From positions 4,209,001 through 4,273,000 of the forward strand of contig CM067528.1 in NCBI GenBank assembly GCA_034509925.1: a stretch of 64,000 bases of DNA. Reading direction: 5' to 3'. A program made the position numbers and the translations under genes. This DNA comes from Hirudinaria manillensis (taxonomy: Eukaryota > Annelida > Clitellata > Hirudinida > Hirudinidae). Of this stretch, positions 1 through 17,560 are shown in pieces. A model generated the notes under the pieces. The model had not been told where the DNA came from. It worked only from the letters and a program-made list of their open reading frames with translations, and ran no database searches. The first letter of the stretch is position 1. Every line of letters begins with the position of its first letter.

Positions 1-19
1 TAATTTGTAATACTACCAG

Positions 20-3000
20 GATTTGATTGGACACTAGTCTTTAAATGGGATTTTCTGACTAATGCTGAAATGAAGTACCAACAGAGGCACCCAACAGCTC
101 CCATTAAGTTGTTTTTTCGTGTGATTTTTTTAGCCATAGGCTATGTTTTGATTTAGTGATGCTATCATATATCATTTTCCCAACGATAAGATCTATCCTG
201 CAAATAAGCATGATTTCAAATCTGCTCACACTGTAAGCCACACCAAAAATGAGCCATATTTAAGATCATTGACTGGCTTGATTTACAGTGTAACCATGGG
301 CAGGTTTCCCATGATCTCAGAGTTTATTGAATATTATCAACAGCTATTTTATTGTTATATTTATTTACTTAATTCATAATAGTCTGAATGGAATTCTAAT
401 GTTCTACTAAAGTCCTACTTTTATTAATAAATTATTAAAGCAAGCACCTCTCCTTCTTCAACCTAACTTTTGTGTCACTTATAAATCCAGAAGATTGAAA
501 TAACAAAGTATATAATAAATTAACTTAAAAAATGAGCCATTTTGCTTTTGCATTTTGTAAGTTAATTAAAGACCTGCTCTAATTTTTTGGGAAATACAAG
601 TGCTTATAAACTCATTTCTATTTTGAAGGACTCCAGTTATTGCTGGAGGGCTGTTTGCAATCAGCAAGACTTTCTTTGAGGAAATCGGAAAATATGACAT
701 GATGATGGATGTGTGGGGAGGAGAAAATATAGGTGATTAATTTTTTTTTTTGTTTTGAAGTGGCATTTTTTAATTTCAGTAATGGTATTTAGTTATGATT
801 AATTTAATTCTAGTTGGCTGATAGTTACATTAATTACAGACTTAATTTCGTGCAATTTTTCTCTGCTAAGTTTTATATTGACCACAAGTATAACTTTACA
901 TTAAACTTTACAATCTGTTTGTTTCTTGAATGTCCGAGACAGAAATTCAGTTTCACTAGCCTTTTTAAAGTATATAGTTGTACTGCTGTTTTAATAGTAA
1001 GTTCTAGATTTTCCCCCAGAGTGGAATCCGAATGAGTCAAAATTGAATTCCTACCAAGCTCTTTAATCTTTCCATCGCTTTGTTTCTATGTTAGTGTTTG
1101 CTTAAACTTTGATCTCAATGTTTGAGTCCAAAGATTGAGACCAATTATTGTATTCCCATTTGTTTCATTGATGTTTTTTTTTCTGTTTCTTTCCCACAAA
1201 TGTTAAGCTAGACTCACATTTAGTCTATTAGCTCCTCATTTGTTTTTATATGAATATATTGTAAGAAATCATTTTCTTTATTTTTGATTTCAAGTTTTTT
1301 TTTTAACAAATCTGAAATAGAAGATTTTTATCCTACTCTTACTGAGTCTGTGAAATGATTTTCAGACAATTTTTACTCTTAGCTTCCATACATTTCTCTA
1401 GATTTTCTTTCTCAAGGAATTGATTAATTTCCAAAAATAGTTTAAAAAACTCACAAAACTTTATTTGTCTTGCAGAAATATCATTCAGAGTATGGCAGTG
1501 TCATGGCAGACTTGAAATCTTACCCTGTAGCAGAGTGGGTCATGTCTTCAGGAAACAGCATCCATATACCTTTCCAGGAGGAAGTGGTAATGTAGTAATA
1601 AGGTGTGCACAATTTAATAAGCCTTATTCACTTCTTATGTTATCATTATAAATCATAATTTTAAATTTTCTTGCTAATGTCATTTGTATGGATTCATTTA
1701 TACTCTGAATGCTTTTATTAATCTATGTAAATGCTTTATTGTTTTAGAATACTATCCCACATCCTAGGTCATACTTTATTAGGAACAGATATGCCTTTTA
1801 AACAGAAATAATATATATAGTTTCATTATTTTTATGCCATTTTTCAGTAGAAATTCAATGGATCAGCATGCAAATATTATAATTTATAATAGAAACACTA
1901 GAAGAGCAGCAGAAGTCTGGATGGATGAATATAAGACCTACTATTACATCGCTGTACCTTCTGCTAAAACAGTGCCCTTCGGAAGGTTGGTCTTGAGCGA
2001 TGAAGTCCCTCTTCTGTTTTTTGCCATTGAGTCAACATTTTTTTTACTTTATTTGGAACAAAATCAATCCTCCACAGATTTGGTGTTAGACATTTCAAAA
2101 ATGAAAAAAATTAAATAAAAATGAATGATTATATACAAAGCAATAATACAAATTCAGTTATAAACTGAAAGGGCTAGCCTTAAGGAAGTGAAGGCTTCCA
2201 CTAGCAGACTGACTCCAAATCATTATACAAAGGAAGCTTTACAGGAAATTATATACAAAATCACAAACTACACAATCCTTTATTGTATAATATAATTACT
2301 CATAATATTTGAAGTTATATAAGAATATATTAAATGGTATTTACTTATGTTATTCATAAATAAATGCTTGAAATTGTAGCATAAAGAACAGAATTGAACT
2401 GAAACAAAAACTTCAATGTAAACCATTCAAATGGTACTTGGAGAATGTGTATCCAGAGTTGAAGTTAGTAAATTCTTTTTATTTTGGGATCATTAAATCC
2501 ACAAATTAAACTCTGCTCGGCATATTATTATCTTTATTATTATGGTCTTTGAGCTCACAACGAATTTATAATGGCATTGTCAGAAGTTACATGGACACGG
2601 CTCTTGCTCTTATATTTTCTACTGACCATTGCTTTTGGTCAACACTCTTCCAGTAGACACTAATTAGTGTTAAATTATTTGATTAGGATTCCCGATGAAA
2701 AAGATGTGACACTAGGCTCTCTCCAGCAAGGTGAATTCTGCATTGACACACTGGGGCATTCAAATGATGAAGTTATTGGAATGTTTTCCTGTCATTTCTC
2801 AGGAGGAAATCAAGTTGGTTTAGACATCAAATACTCTCTACAAAATGGTGTGCGTGCACACGTGTGTGCAATCAGTAATTAACATGTTGAATGACAGGCG
2901 ATTGCCGCGACATTGATAAACAAAATTTAAACCTTCGTAATCATTATTAAGGATTGGGCGCTGACAAAAGATAAGAGCATAAAGCATCTCTCCTTGTGCA

Positions 3001-3309
3001 TCACACTTAAAGAAGAAATTGAGGGAAGTTTGCTACTCCTGCAAGAATGTCGGTTTACAGAGACAAAACAGGTTAAGAGATTAAGAACTGTTTATTAAAG
3101 ATAAGATACATCAATCATCAATATTTTTTTCTACATAACTCCATAACACCTTCTAGAAATGGAACCACGTTGATGGAGTTCTGAAATACCTCTACCAAGA
3201 CTTATGCATCGACAGCAGGCATTATGATTCCAGAGGACTTACAGTTGAGTCCTGCGATTTTTCAAGCACTACTCAACATTGGAATTTCTACATTAATAAG
3301 AGTACATGA
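20..3309 (+). CDS. GALNT2: Polypeptide N-acetylgalactosaminyltransferase 2 (3' part)
   Basis: Golgi type II membrane enzyme that starts mucin-type O-glycosylation by moving GalNAc from UDP-GalNAc to Ser/Thr. The 5' exons lie outside the window. Eight exons join in phase: 20-107, 629-732, 1476-1602, 1893-1985, 2380-2463, 2687-2813, 2952-3071, 3157-3309 (TGA). They encode the end of the catalytic domain, including the Gal/GalNAc-T motif ([40 protein letters not shown]) and [15 protein letters not shown], then a C-terminal ricin-type lectin domain whose repeats carry [19 protein letters not shown] and [20 protein letters not shown] and [14 protein letters not shown] match GALNT2 (fly Pgant2) better than other paralogs from memory. 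The gene converges with ABCB10, about 440 bp downstream. The family is certain; the paralog call is likely. Confidence 0.93.
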
Positions 3310-3751
3310 TGTGTTGTCAAATTTTCACCCAATTGGACTGTTATTTATTTTTATTTTGCTGGCCTTACAGTCTCCCTGGCAATTTCATTTAAAAGTATTC
3401 ATCTCTAGTAAATTGTACTCTCTCATTTGCATCATTTGCTATGAGCAATCTTACAAAATGTGTGGCTTTCATCCCTTTCAGCTATATTTTTTTTTATTCT
3501 AGTCATGTTAATGCCTTCTTGAAATCTTATTTTATTTTCATTATGGCTCGATTATTTGTAAGTTTTGTCACAAATGATCAATGATTTTGAGTCTAAATCA
3601 TGATGTCATATGAGTGCTTCCAGTCTGATAAATCAAAAGTCTATGTCACTCATTCAAGTTCAAAATGCATAATGGCACATTCATTATTCTTTGAGTAATA
3701 GTATTATAAATAAAAGAAATCTCCAAACAATGGTTAGACATCACTTCGGCA
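3310..3751. other. Convergent intergenic spacer
   Basis: About 440 bp between the stop codons of GALNT2 (+) and ABCB10 (-). It is AT-rich and should hold both 3' UTRs. I see no gene in it. Confidence 0.7.
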
Positions 3752-6700
3752 TCAATCAGCACCATTGTATGAAGATATTGTCTGCCTTTCCACAAGCTTG
3801 CGAAACCTTCCTTCTGGAATTTCCATCAATTGGTCATAAGTACCAAGTTCAGCTATTTTACCAGAGCAAAGAACAGCAATCTGATCAGCTCTCCTAATGG
3901 TTGAAAGTCTGTGAGCAATCACCATTACTGTCCTTCCCTCCATAATTCTGATGAGTGCTTCCTGGACCAAATGCTCACTTTCTGCATCAAGAGCGCTGCA
4001 TTCAAAGACAAGAATTGAAATTGGATAAAATTGAAAAATGATTACAATATGATATAATACGAGATAGGATGATTGAATCAGGCTAAACACAGCTGTCCTA
4101 AAATGCTAAGATGATAGTCTACCTGGTGGCTTCATCCAGCAGTAGTATTTTTGGATTCTGCAAAAAAGTTTGGTTTTTTGAAGAAATATGATTAAATATA
4201 TAATAACCATAATTTGGTGGCAACTAGTGAGTTTTTGTCCTAAAGTAGAGCTTAAGAGAGGGTAGCGGGGCAGACTAAATGATGGTGGGTTAGGTAAAAT
4301 TTTGTTTGAAATCATGAATGGTAGAAACCGTTTTTTGCTGTTTTCTTTTTTTGCTGAGAAGTTATTAGATTTCTCTATCTGTAGTGTATACACACCTTAT
4401 TTTTGCTGCATCTATCAACTATATTAGCAGTCCATAATATCCAAAATTGAATTCATGTTACATAACCAATTACCATGTAAGGTTCATTGTTTGTTTGTTT
4501 TAGTTTTCTTAGATTATATTTTTCTGTTGTGTGAAGTGCATTGTTTTGATAAAGGTATAAACAGTTTTTTTTTAAATATTTTTTCCTGAATATCGATGAT
4601 CATTTGTGATTTATGTACTTTAACCGATTCATGAAATTGAAACCTTGAATTTGCTTATTCAAACAAGGTTAACATCTTGAAGACTATCTGACTTAAATAA
4701 ATGATTAGCAGTTTTGATTGAATAAAATAAGTCAACAATGTATGGACAGTTTTTCTTTCTAATTATAAATAAATGGACCTTTACCATACTGCAAAGCAAA
4801 TATATGCTATTTGGAAATTAAAGATGTAGGTTATGATTGGATTTTGTTGGCTTTAAAGGGGTTTGGGTTATATGGCAGCATAGAAAATACATTACCTTGA
4901 TGATAGCTCTGGCAATGGCTATTCTTTGCTTTTGGCCACCTGTTGAATTAGATTATTATTTATGACTATATTGAATGTGTGATTGGCAACAAATTCAAAC
5001 CTAGGGCTTTCAAATAATAATTATAATATAGTATAATAATCAATTAATAAGTTTATTAAATTATTAATAATGAAAGTAGTCACTGAAAGATTTACCAGAC
5101 AACATGACTCCTCTTTCTCCTACCAAAGTTTCGAGGCCCTTTGGGAACCTGTTTATGAAAATGTCTGCATTGGCCTTCTTTGCACTTTCCATGATCTCGT
5201 CAGTGGTCACATCGTCAAATCGAGGTGAGCCATATTTAATGTTTTCAGCAATTGTTGAGGAGAAAAGAATTGGATCCTGCATTTGCAAGTTTGGTAAAAC
5301 TAAGGTTACAATTTTAAATCAAAAGTACTGAAATGGATGATGTTACAGAATCCATTATGATGTTTAGCTCGGAGAATTGAATTTTATGTGATAACAAAAG
5401 TAATAGTTATTATGTTTGGCATTCATAACCAAGACTGAGCAGCTAGTAAAGCTGTCCATCAAATTGTCCAATATAATAATATCTTCATTCCCATGTTAAG
5501 GCACTTAAAATGTTGTCTAAATATATTACAAATCATAATATTTTCATAACAAACCTATGTAAATAAATCTCTCCTGAAATTTTTAAATGCATTAATTAAT
5601 ACCAAGGAAATTCAGTTTAAAGAAAACTGAACCAACCAACCTGACTGACTATTGCGATGTTCTGCCTCAGCCATGTTGGATTGAGATCCTTAATGTCAGT
5701 TTGATCGAGAGTAATATTGCCATTGTCTGGGTTATAGAATCTCAGCAATAAATTTGCCAGAGTGGATTTGCCCGAGCCACTAGCTCCAACCACAGCGGTT
5801 ACTGAACCCTGTGGCAGATGGAGGTTCAGATCCTTCAACACTGGAAGGTCCTTTCTCATAGGGTATGAGAATAAAATATTATTGAATGAAATTTTTCCAA
5901 TGATTTCCCCTTGGGGGATGAGACCAACTAAAAATCAAAATGACCAATTTGTTATTTCATTAGGGTTTCACCCATTAAAGTGTTATCTACAATAAACTAA
6001 CAAGAAGGGTTTATTTCAGGTTGCCTGTCTAGCAATTCAAACATCCTTGCACTGGCTCCAACTCCTTTCATGGTTTCAGAGTAAAATGAGGTGACACCTG
6101 TTTAAGGGATATTGAAATCACCAGTCTTCAACTTAAATGGCAGCAAAACTTCATGATCAATACCTCCTATAGATATTCCAACAAAACCAGCATAAACAAG
6201 AAATGAAGATAGCTCGCCGACAGTTATTGTCCCTTGGCCGACCATCATGCCACCATAATAAAACACCATCAATACTACCATATTCCCTGACAGACCTGTC
6301 TATAAAGCAAAAAGTTGCTCATTTTCCTTATAAAAAACACAGCTACTAACAAACCATTGCCCAGAATAATCCTTTGGCCAAAGCTTCTTTGAAAGATAGC
6401 TTCAGTATGCCATTAATCTTTTCATTATAAAGATATTTTTCTTTTTCTTCTTGCGTAAATGCCTGAACTGTTCGTATGTTTGAAAGACGTTCTTCTGCCA
6501 CCTTTAAGCATATCATATTCAGCTGTATGGGTGAGTTAAAGTTTGAGTGAAATGATTTTGTCTAACCTCTGTTGCCTCAGCACTGGCTGCTTGTACATTC
6601 TTAGTGATGTTCTTCACAAAACGGCCATAAATACGAGAAATCAATGCCAATGGAGGTACAGTGCATAATGATATTGCAGCCAAATGTGGACATGTGTAAA

Positions 6701-7616
6701 GCTGGAATAAACAATTATTAGAGGCACAAAATTGAATTTCCTACAGATAAATTAATAGTTGTCGTCTAACCATCCAAGAAATTCCTCCCAAAGTTTGCAA
6801 AACAGACCTCAGGCCATCAGATATATTCATTGTAAGGGTATTTCCCACAAGTGATGTATCAACAGAAAGACGGTTGATCAATTCACCAGTTTTATTCTTG
6901 TCGAAAAATGAAATTTCTTGCCTAACAATTGAGGAAAACAGACTTTCTCTCAATCTTTTTACTATCCTAATGCCTAATCAAACACACAATTGGATTAATA
7001 TAGTTTTGCTTTGAATGTGACACCCAAACCTCACTTGCAGTTTCCATCAATGCAATCCTTCCAAAATTAGCAAGAGCTCCACATAGAAAAATAACCAGTA
7101 GTACTGAACAAAATGTTCTTAAATTTTCAGCAATATTCTCCTTGGGTGAGGTATGTATTATGTCAATGACTCTCCCTATTCCATAAGGTACAACCAAAAC
7201 GACAGCACTAGATACAAGTAATAGACTCACACCAACTGCAAGAATAACTTTGCTCAATTATGGTATTAATAAGAAAATAAAAAATTGTTTTGTAAAGGTT
7301 ACTAACATAAGAGTCTGACTTTCTCTGGTTTGGCTAAAGAGATCAGCCTACTGAGAGAAGTACTATCAACAGTTGGTTTTTTAGGAGAGACATTTGTTGA
7401 CAATTTTCTAAACACTTGATTCCTAGATTTAATTAGAAGATCCTTCAAATGCGAAGCTCCAGTGCTCCTGGTTGTCAAAATCCCGTGAATAGATTGCGAC
7501 GAATGACTATTAAAGGCATTTTTTAAACATAAAAGGCCCTTAGTTACTGAACGAGTATGAGTTAATTGATATTTTACACACGCGAATAGCATTGTCAACA
7601 AAGTAATAACTCCCAC
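3752..7616 (-). CDS. ABCB10: Mitochondrial ABC half-transporter ABCB10
   Basis: Inner mitochondrial membrane ABC half-transporter that works as a homodimer; vertebrate ABCB10 supports haem synthesis and oxidative-stress defence. Twelve exons join in phase to 672 residues: 7307-7616, 7035-7235, 6771-6973, 6567-6701, 6355-6501, 6164-6299, 6002-6097, 5641-5927, 5096-5276, 4896-4939, 4123-4157, 3752-3995. The first about 90 residues are Arg/Ser/Thr-rich with few acidic residues, as expected of a mitochondrial presequence. The transmembrane domain has [19 protein letters not shown] and [13 protein letters not shown]. The nucleotide-binding domain shows Walker A (GASGSGKST), Q-loop (VSQDPILFS), signature ([14 protein letters not shown]), Walker B ([12 protein letters not shown]) and H-loop (VIAHRLS). 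Exon 7035 was ended at CAA|GTGAGG because only this donor keeps phase and gives [13 protein letters not shown], as in the family. Confidence 0.95.
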
Positions 7617-8666
7617 AAACTACAAATAACTGAGAGCATGCCGAGGTTGGAACCTCACCGCCCGATACATTTAAACCACATTTCAAACTTTGCATATGTG
7701 AAGGTCACATAATCACCAAAATATTTTTCTCAAGATTACTTCATTTGAAAACGTTCGATAAAATTTGATCAGTAATTAAAAATCAGTAATTAAATGACAG
7801 ACATCAAAGTTCACGTTGGGGCAATAACAAGCTTTGCACGTCTTGCAATGGCTTTACCATTAACTAGCCACGTACATTATTACAATGGTGAATCCATATT
7901 GTTTGAATTCATGCAAGGTTTCTTAACCATTATTATCACTTGAGAGCGCAACCGAATAGAAACCTGTTGATGCTGCTACAACATGGTCAAGCACTAGCGT
8001 TTCTCTGCTCTACTACGGCGCACCTCCTCCCCTTGCTGCCCATTTTTCCTATAAGGAGAAGGCTTAGATCATTTCCCTCGTCTAACTACGACTGATGCCC
8101 AAGAATGCTCTCATCCTAAACCTCTGCACCATCTCGAATCCAGTCGCGTTTTTTCTCGTCCATAAAATTTCTCATCAGAAGTTGTCCTAGCACCAAAGTG
8201 GTTCAGAATTTCTGCTCAGCCTGCCTCTCCAACAAAACTTGGAATCACTACATTTTATTTTACTCTCCAGAGCAACTTCGTGAGTTCCCTCAAAAAATGC
8301 ATAGTGCCCAATGTCAGTCACCCACCCACTTTTGATTTATAGCTGAGGAATGGCAAGGCATAAGCCTCAACTCTATAACGACCACCGCCATATTTTGGTC
8401 TTTGGTAAATTCCCAAAAAGCTTATGCATTGAAGAACCTCACATAAAATACTTAAAGCAAGAAGCTTTAACTTAGCAAATCAATGATTCACCAAGAAAAA
8501 ATTGCTGCAATCTTGGCACATTCCAATCTAACAGATATCACAGTATATTCAATCCCACACCTCACTCATTCCAAGATGATTCAATTCATAATTTTAATAA
8601 CAACAATTTTTTAAATACTAAAGACTTAATAATTTTCATTATTCCATATGCTTTTCTAAATCTTAT
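7617..8666. other. Intergenic region upstream of ABCB10
   Basis: About 1 kb between the ABCB10 start and the RTRAF stop, both minus strand. It should include the ABCB10 promoter and RTRAF 3' UTR. No open frame with recognisable content, no RNA gene and no repeat structure was seen. Confidence 0.6.
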
Positions 8667-9992
8667 TCAAATGCCAACTTTTCCCAGCTTAGTATCTGTT
8701 TTTGGATTGGCAGTAAGTGCCTGGGCATTAACAATGGCTTCATTTGCAATATCTTGCAACTCTCTGAGTTCTTTGAGAAAGAGAAGCCTGAGTATTTTCC
8801 CAGCTTCTTGAGTTATCAAATCTGTTTCAAAAGATATATTAACATGCAAGCTTCATATCATAATATTCTAACCATTTAGTACCTTTTGTTTGAAATCCAA
8901 GCTCAACCTCATCAAGTGTGATGGATAGAGAATGCTGCATTAAAGCAAATATTTTAAAAAAATTCTGCTTATTTGTTTATCAAATACTAACAGTTATGCC
9001 CTTTTTGTGAAAACGGTCTAGTGATTCCTTTGATAACTTTTCCTTGATGAGCATACTGATAGCCTTTGCAAATTAACAAGGTTCACAATTTTACATTTAG
9101 ACTGAAATGCAACAGTTAAGCAGTCAAACAGTTACAAACTTTTAAAGTGACCAAAGGATCTGGATGTGGTGGAATTTGAAGCAATTTAGAAATAGATGCA
9201 ATTCCTGCTTTGAATTCATCACTTGTATCTGAAAGGATGATCATGCATAATAAATGATATTAAACAATTTCCTACAAGATCATAATTAATGATTACAATC
9301 CATCTTCTCCAGAGGATTGCTAGATGCAAGACCACCATAACCATACACAGACTTCATCTTTTGAGCTGCAAATCAGTAATGATTTTACAATTAAGAGAAT
9401 GCCCCTATACATAAAAGCCAGATCAACCTTTGCCACCATATTCAAGATGAACTGCCAGTGAAAGCAACCAATCCACAATTTTGCTTTTCTCACTTTTCTC
9501 ATATGTAAATATAGGGCAATTAACATCTGTTAAGTACTGAAATGATAAATCAACTAAAATAAGAATGGTCCAGTATTGCCTTTCTATTAAATAGCTAACA
9601 TCATAATCAAGAGACACAATTTCTTTGCACCAAAAGCATTTAGTAAAAAATACCTTGGTAAATACTTGTTCCCAGTTTCCTGAGCAAATATCTCTAAGAT
9701 CAGTTCTGTCCTCAGGCTTATAGTGATTAATTTTTCTATCTTCTAGCCAGCAAACGAGATTCCTAAATTCCGTTTCATCTAGAAAATTTGTTGTATCCTA
9801 AGTTAGTTTTGTTTTGGATAAAACAATTCCAAAATGAAACAGATAAATAAGCCATAATACATGCCGTGAACACGTAAGCTCAAACACAGATATTATACAT
9901 CTTAACCCAAAAATTAATAAAACAGATATGAAACCTTTAAAATCACAATCACACGAATGAAAATTGAGAGCTTGTAACTTCCTCTTATGCAT
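8667..9992 (-). CDS. RTRAF: RNA transcription, translation and transport factor (RTRAF, hCLE/C14orf166 family)
   Basis: RTRAF binds RNA polymerase II and RNA. In vertebrates it is part of the tRNA-splicing ligase complex (RTCB, DDX1, FAM98) and of transport granules. Eight exons join in phase to 242 residues, close to the 244 of the human protein: 9935-9992, 9654-9778, 9428-9536, 9297-9365, 9140-9228, 8992-9063, 8883-8934, 8667-8821. Diagnostic stretches are MHKRKLQALNFHS at the start, DETEFRNLVCWLEDRKI, KYLTDVNCP, DWLLSLAVHLEYG, and the C-terminal KILRLLFLKELRELQ and NPKTDTKLGKVG. The second exon begins at the inner acceptor TTTTCTAG|ATGAA. The more upstream AG would break frame and would not give the conserved Lys-Asp-Glu-Thr-Glu-Phe junction. 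Confidence 0.95.
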
Positions 9993-12164
9993 TGCGCAAC
10001 AGCTCTCTCAAATTGCAATAGGCAGACGGGACCGGAGGACGACGGCATCCCAATGTCCATTTGTAAACATTGATAAATAATTACTTTAATATGTAAATTA
10101 TATAAAAGTTAAACAAATATATTTAGAGTTCATAAAGATACTCAATTGATAAAAATTACAATGCAATTTATGCCACAAATCAGGGGATGGCAATGTAAGG
10201 CTGGTCTAAATGCGGTGATGGGTTACGTAAAATTTAGTTTGAATAACCTTGGTCCACGAGTGGATTCAGTGTTGCTTGATTTCAGATGCATCTAACCAAT
10301 TTAATCATTTAATACGGTTTTCTCCGCTAATTTCAACACATAGCCTAAGCTTACCAACTGTATTGCGCAGCGGTCTCCAAATTGATGAAACATGGTGCTA
10401 ATGCCAAACGTATGTAAGGTCCATATTCGGAGTTATTCCAATTCAAAATAAAAAAAAACATACGCTAATAGCAAAAAGTGAGTCATAGTCAAAGTGAGTG
10501 CAGAAAGAGCAAGTACTTGCTAAGAAAAGAAGTTATTTATTATCAGTATTTATGTCCACATGCCACCTCACAGGGCACCAATTGAACATCTTGCTTGGGA
10601 ACATTGTAAGATTCTAAACGTAAAAGTCATGCAAACTTAACAGCAATATAATTTGATCAATGCACAAATTGATGCCCCTTTGGCAGTTCAGACAAGTTCA
10701 GATGCAATTAATGCCCGATGGTTTAATTATGGCTAGATTTAGATAATTTTTTTTGAGAATCTTAGGACCACAATACGAACCTTTCAATTTTAGAAGTTAG
10801 CAAATGTAAGAATCACAAAAACACACAAAGCAGATTAAATAAAGTCAAATACTAAGCACAATAAATCATTCCATCGTGATTTTGAAACATTTAAATTTCA
10901 TTAAATCATTTTTGCCTGCAACGTGTGGTCATTTTATCAAATTAAGCTAATAAAATAAGGGGAATGATTGAAATTGGTGAAATAGCAAGAGATTTCATAA
11001 TAACCCTAAATAATGCCCCACAAGACTATAGCATTGAATTTAGCAATCCTGACATAAATGTATTTCTCCCCAACTCCTTGTTGAAAGATATGCATTTTCA
11101 AGACTAGAAGTAGCAGAATGGAATGTCTAGTGTGACTTAAGCCTTAAGTAATATGGCAAGTACAATATAATATCATGGAATCAGAGTAACAAATAGAAGA
11201 CTGAAGCTTCAATGCGTGCTCCCAAAGATCTAATAAAACATTTTAGTAAGTACATCAGATAACTCGAAAAATTACCTAAAAAAATTGAGGCTCCAATTCT
11301 CGACACCTGCATCTGCAGTGCAACTACTCAGTGATCGTTAATCTGATTGCTACTTTAACAAAAAGCTTGACAGAAAAACAGAAAGACTTTAAAGCAAACA
11401 TTTTTGACCTACGCAAGACAAACATGAAGTCACCTAAAATAATGAATCACCATCGGGTGTAACAAAAAAGTGAATATCTTAATTAAGAACCAAGTGCATC
11501 ATCGGGTGACGTGGAATGCAATCGGAATTCAGAACGTGGAAAACGAAGCTAAGTTTGTATGTAAAATGCCCTAAATGAGATAAATTTGGTTGTATAAGGG
11601 ATGACAATCCAACAAAAGATAGTTGACTAGATGTTTTTGCAGCGCAGTTTGATTTAAAAACATTGAGCAGGACTTCAAAGCAACAATCCAGGACCAAGTT
11701 GAAAAACAGAATTAAAATATACTCAGCACAAAAATATAAGGAACGTCACAGATAATTAAGCTCCTAAAATGGAGATGGACTTTGTACAGGCAACCTTGAT
11801 GACCAATCTGCAGTGACTATACATGGCTGAGAATTTGTAAAATTTATCAAGGCAAGCAAATCTAGTTCACGACACCAGTTCTTTAACTGCATGACTACAA
11901 CAACGACGACGACAACAACAACAACAACGAATTTACATCGACAAGTAAAGGAGAACGGACAACAAGCAACAGCAAATGATTGAATGCCTAAATGATTGAT
12001 TTTAAAAAAGCACGTTTCAAACCACCACTCTCGAGATCCCTTGCAATAACTCAACACAATAGGTAAGCATCAGCAAAATCTTTAAGCAAGTCATCTAAGT
12101 GTGTCAACCTCTTGCAGTTTGAATAATCAGTGCAGCAAAAATTCTTTTGGCTTTGGACAATTCC
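9993..12164. other. Intergenic region between RTRAF and TTBK
   Basis: About 2.2 kb, AT-rich, probably holding the RTRAF promoter and TTBK 3' UTR. The open frames here lack conserved motifs. One encodes a valine run only because it crosses an ACA/ACG microsatellite. No RNA gene was recognised. Confidence 0.6.
11895..11930. repeat. ACA/ACG trinucleotide microsatellite
   Basis: About 12 imperfect copies of ACA or ACG in tandem, read directly from the sequence. On the minus strand it would translate as polyvaline, which explains a spurious open frame. Confidence 0.85.
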
Positions 12165-15682
<3,518 letters not shown>

Positions 15683-17560
15683 TTGGGAGGCTGACAGACG
15701 TCACTCTTATTTGTTTAATTTAGTTCCTAATATCAATTCTGGATCGATGTTACTATACTAGCATATTAGCCCAATGCCAACGTCCACAGCAACTGAAACT
15801 ACGACAATAAACCTTTGCACTGATGTGCCGTAAATCTTAAACCGTATGGAGTAAATTTAGAGCGTATAGAGTAAATTTAAACGGAAATAAATTCGTTAAG
15901 TCCGTCTCCTTAAGTTAAAATGCAGCCTTTCAGCAAAAAAATGCTTTAACTAATTATGATCCAAAACTTCTCTTAAAAGAATAACACCATCCCGATCAAA
16001 TAGTGAGACTTTGAGAGTTACAGGCCAGTGGAGCCATTTCCATCTTTGTTTTTTATCATACGGCCAGATAAATCTGGGGACGGAGTCCGGCAGACCGAAC
16101 GAAGCGCAATTAACATAACAGAACTTAATTATTTGTGGTTAAGAAGACCGTGGTCTACATAATAATCATTACTTTAATTTCCATCCATATTAACTTGGGC
16201 ATAAATAAATTTATCCAACAAAATCCAAAGGGACGGTTTCGTCACCTAATCCAGTGGTCCTCAAACTGTATACCAGTATGTCCGCGAAGGACCCTCTAAA
16301 ATACTTAAATAAATCGTTATAAAATAATCAAATGCCTCCCAGGTTACCTTCAGGCTTGCTCAGACACGATCGTTTTTAAATGCAGTTTTTGTGACATGAT
16401 TGAGTCTTGGATGAAATATCTAATGTCATATTTAGCTAATTTATGGTCTAGTTTTTGTTGGCTATGCCAGACATGCAATAACATATGTTATTACTTACAT
16501 CGAATTTCTACTAGCGTCAATTTATGAAACTGCAGCTATATACATTTTGTGATTTTGAGCCAATTTTGATTTTTTCTAATTTATTGAGCGTTGGAGACGC
16601 ATACGGGTAAATTTATAAAGATAAACAAACAGGAAAAGTCCAACAACAATTGAAGGCGAAAGGAAGGAAAATGTCTCAAACGCAATCCAACATACATGTA
16701 TAATGCTTGTGGATTCACCGCCGTTTGCACTACGTTTTGGTAGTGACCAAACTATCTGCATTAAGGCTTTCTTTTCTGACTGATTTTGGGAAGTAGGGCA
16801 TTTTATTGTACCAAATAACAGCATTAAGGGGATCATCCATAAAAGGTTGTCGCAAAAAATTAATGCCATACCTCCCTATTCCGATTTTGGCTTGAACTCC
16901 ACTATTCTCCCTCGAGCGGATGTATTTGATGGATGACAAACAAATAATGTGCCGGTTGAGAAAAACATTTATTGACTAAAATCACAAAAAAAAAATCAAA
17001 ACTCAATCTTAGAAACGAAGAAAAAGAAATCCTATTTGCCGAGATTTTATTGAAGTATACAGCTGTTACTAAGTCTAGAAATTCTTCGGTTAGAATCTCA
17101 ATCCCTTCCACGCTTACAGTCATAATGAGCCAACGTTTCTGGTGCCATTCTATTTCTTTTAAAATATTATAATCGCTGAACTTTTAATAGGGTAAGTTTT
17201 AAATTTATTTCCGGTCGATTTGTGTTTCTCCCTGGATTGCACCGGCTTTGCTCCGGGATATGGGTGGGACTTGCCCCATTCAATGATTTAATATTTGTTT
17301 CAATTTCATAATTTCATCAGCTGTACAAGTAAGTGGCAGTTCACTGCTGTATCTAACTGGGTGGAGATGTAATATGTTCGACGACTTCCACGGAAATCTA
17401 GCTCCCAGGTCACTAGCTTATTTTTGTGTTTCAAAAATCTTGGTTTCAACGCTAATGTTACTGTTAATCATTTTATGACTTATGAACACACCTCTTTTCG
17501 AATTTTACTCATATGGCTTTTATTGCTTCCTGAATTCAAAATTTCAAAGATTCAAGTGCA
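15683..17560. other. Intergenic region between TTBK and eag
   Basis: About 1.9 kb, probably the TTBK promoter and eag 3' UTR. Open frames at 16576-17123 (minus) have no signal, motif or splice-consistent extension that I can defend. The motif CAGTGGTCCTCAAACTG near 16250 resembles a hAT terminal repeat, but no partner was found. Confidence 0.55.

Noticed and set aside
11764-12057. 97-codon minus frame with a polyvaline run
   Set aside because: The valine run comes from an ACA/ACG microsatellite; the flanks are not conserved-looking.
16250-16275. CAGTGGTCCTCAAACTG, similar to hAT transposon ends
   Set aside because: No inverted partner or 8-bp target duplication was found by eye, so an element cannot be delimited.
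16576-17123. Overlapping minus-strand open frames between TTBK and eag
   Set aside because: No domain, signal peptide or consistent splice sites. Frames overlap each other, and composition is like the surrounding intergenic DNA.
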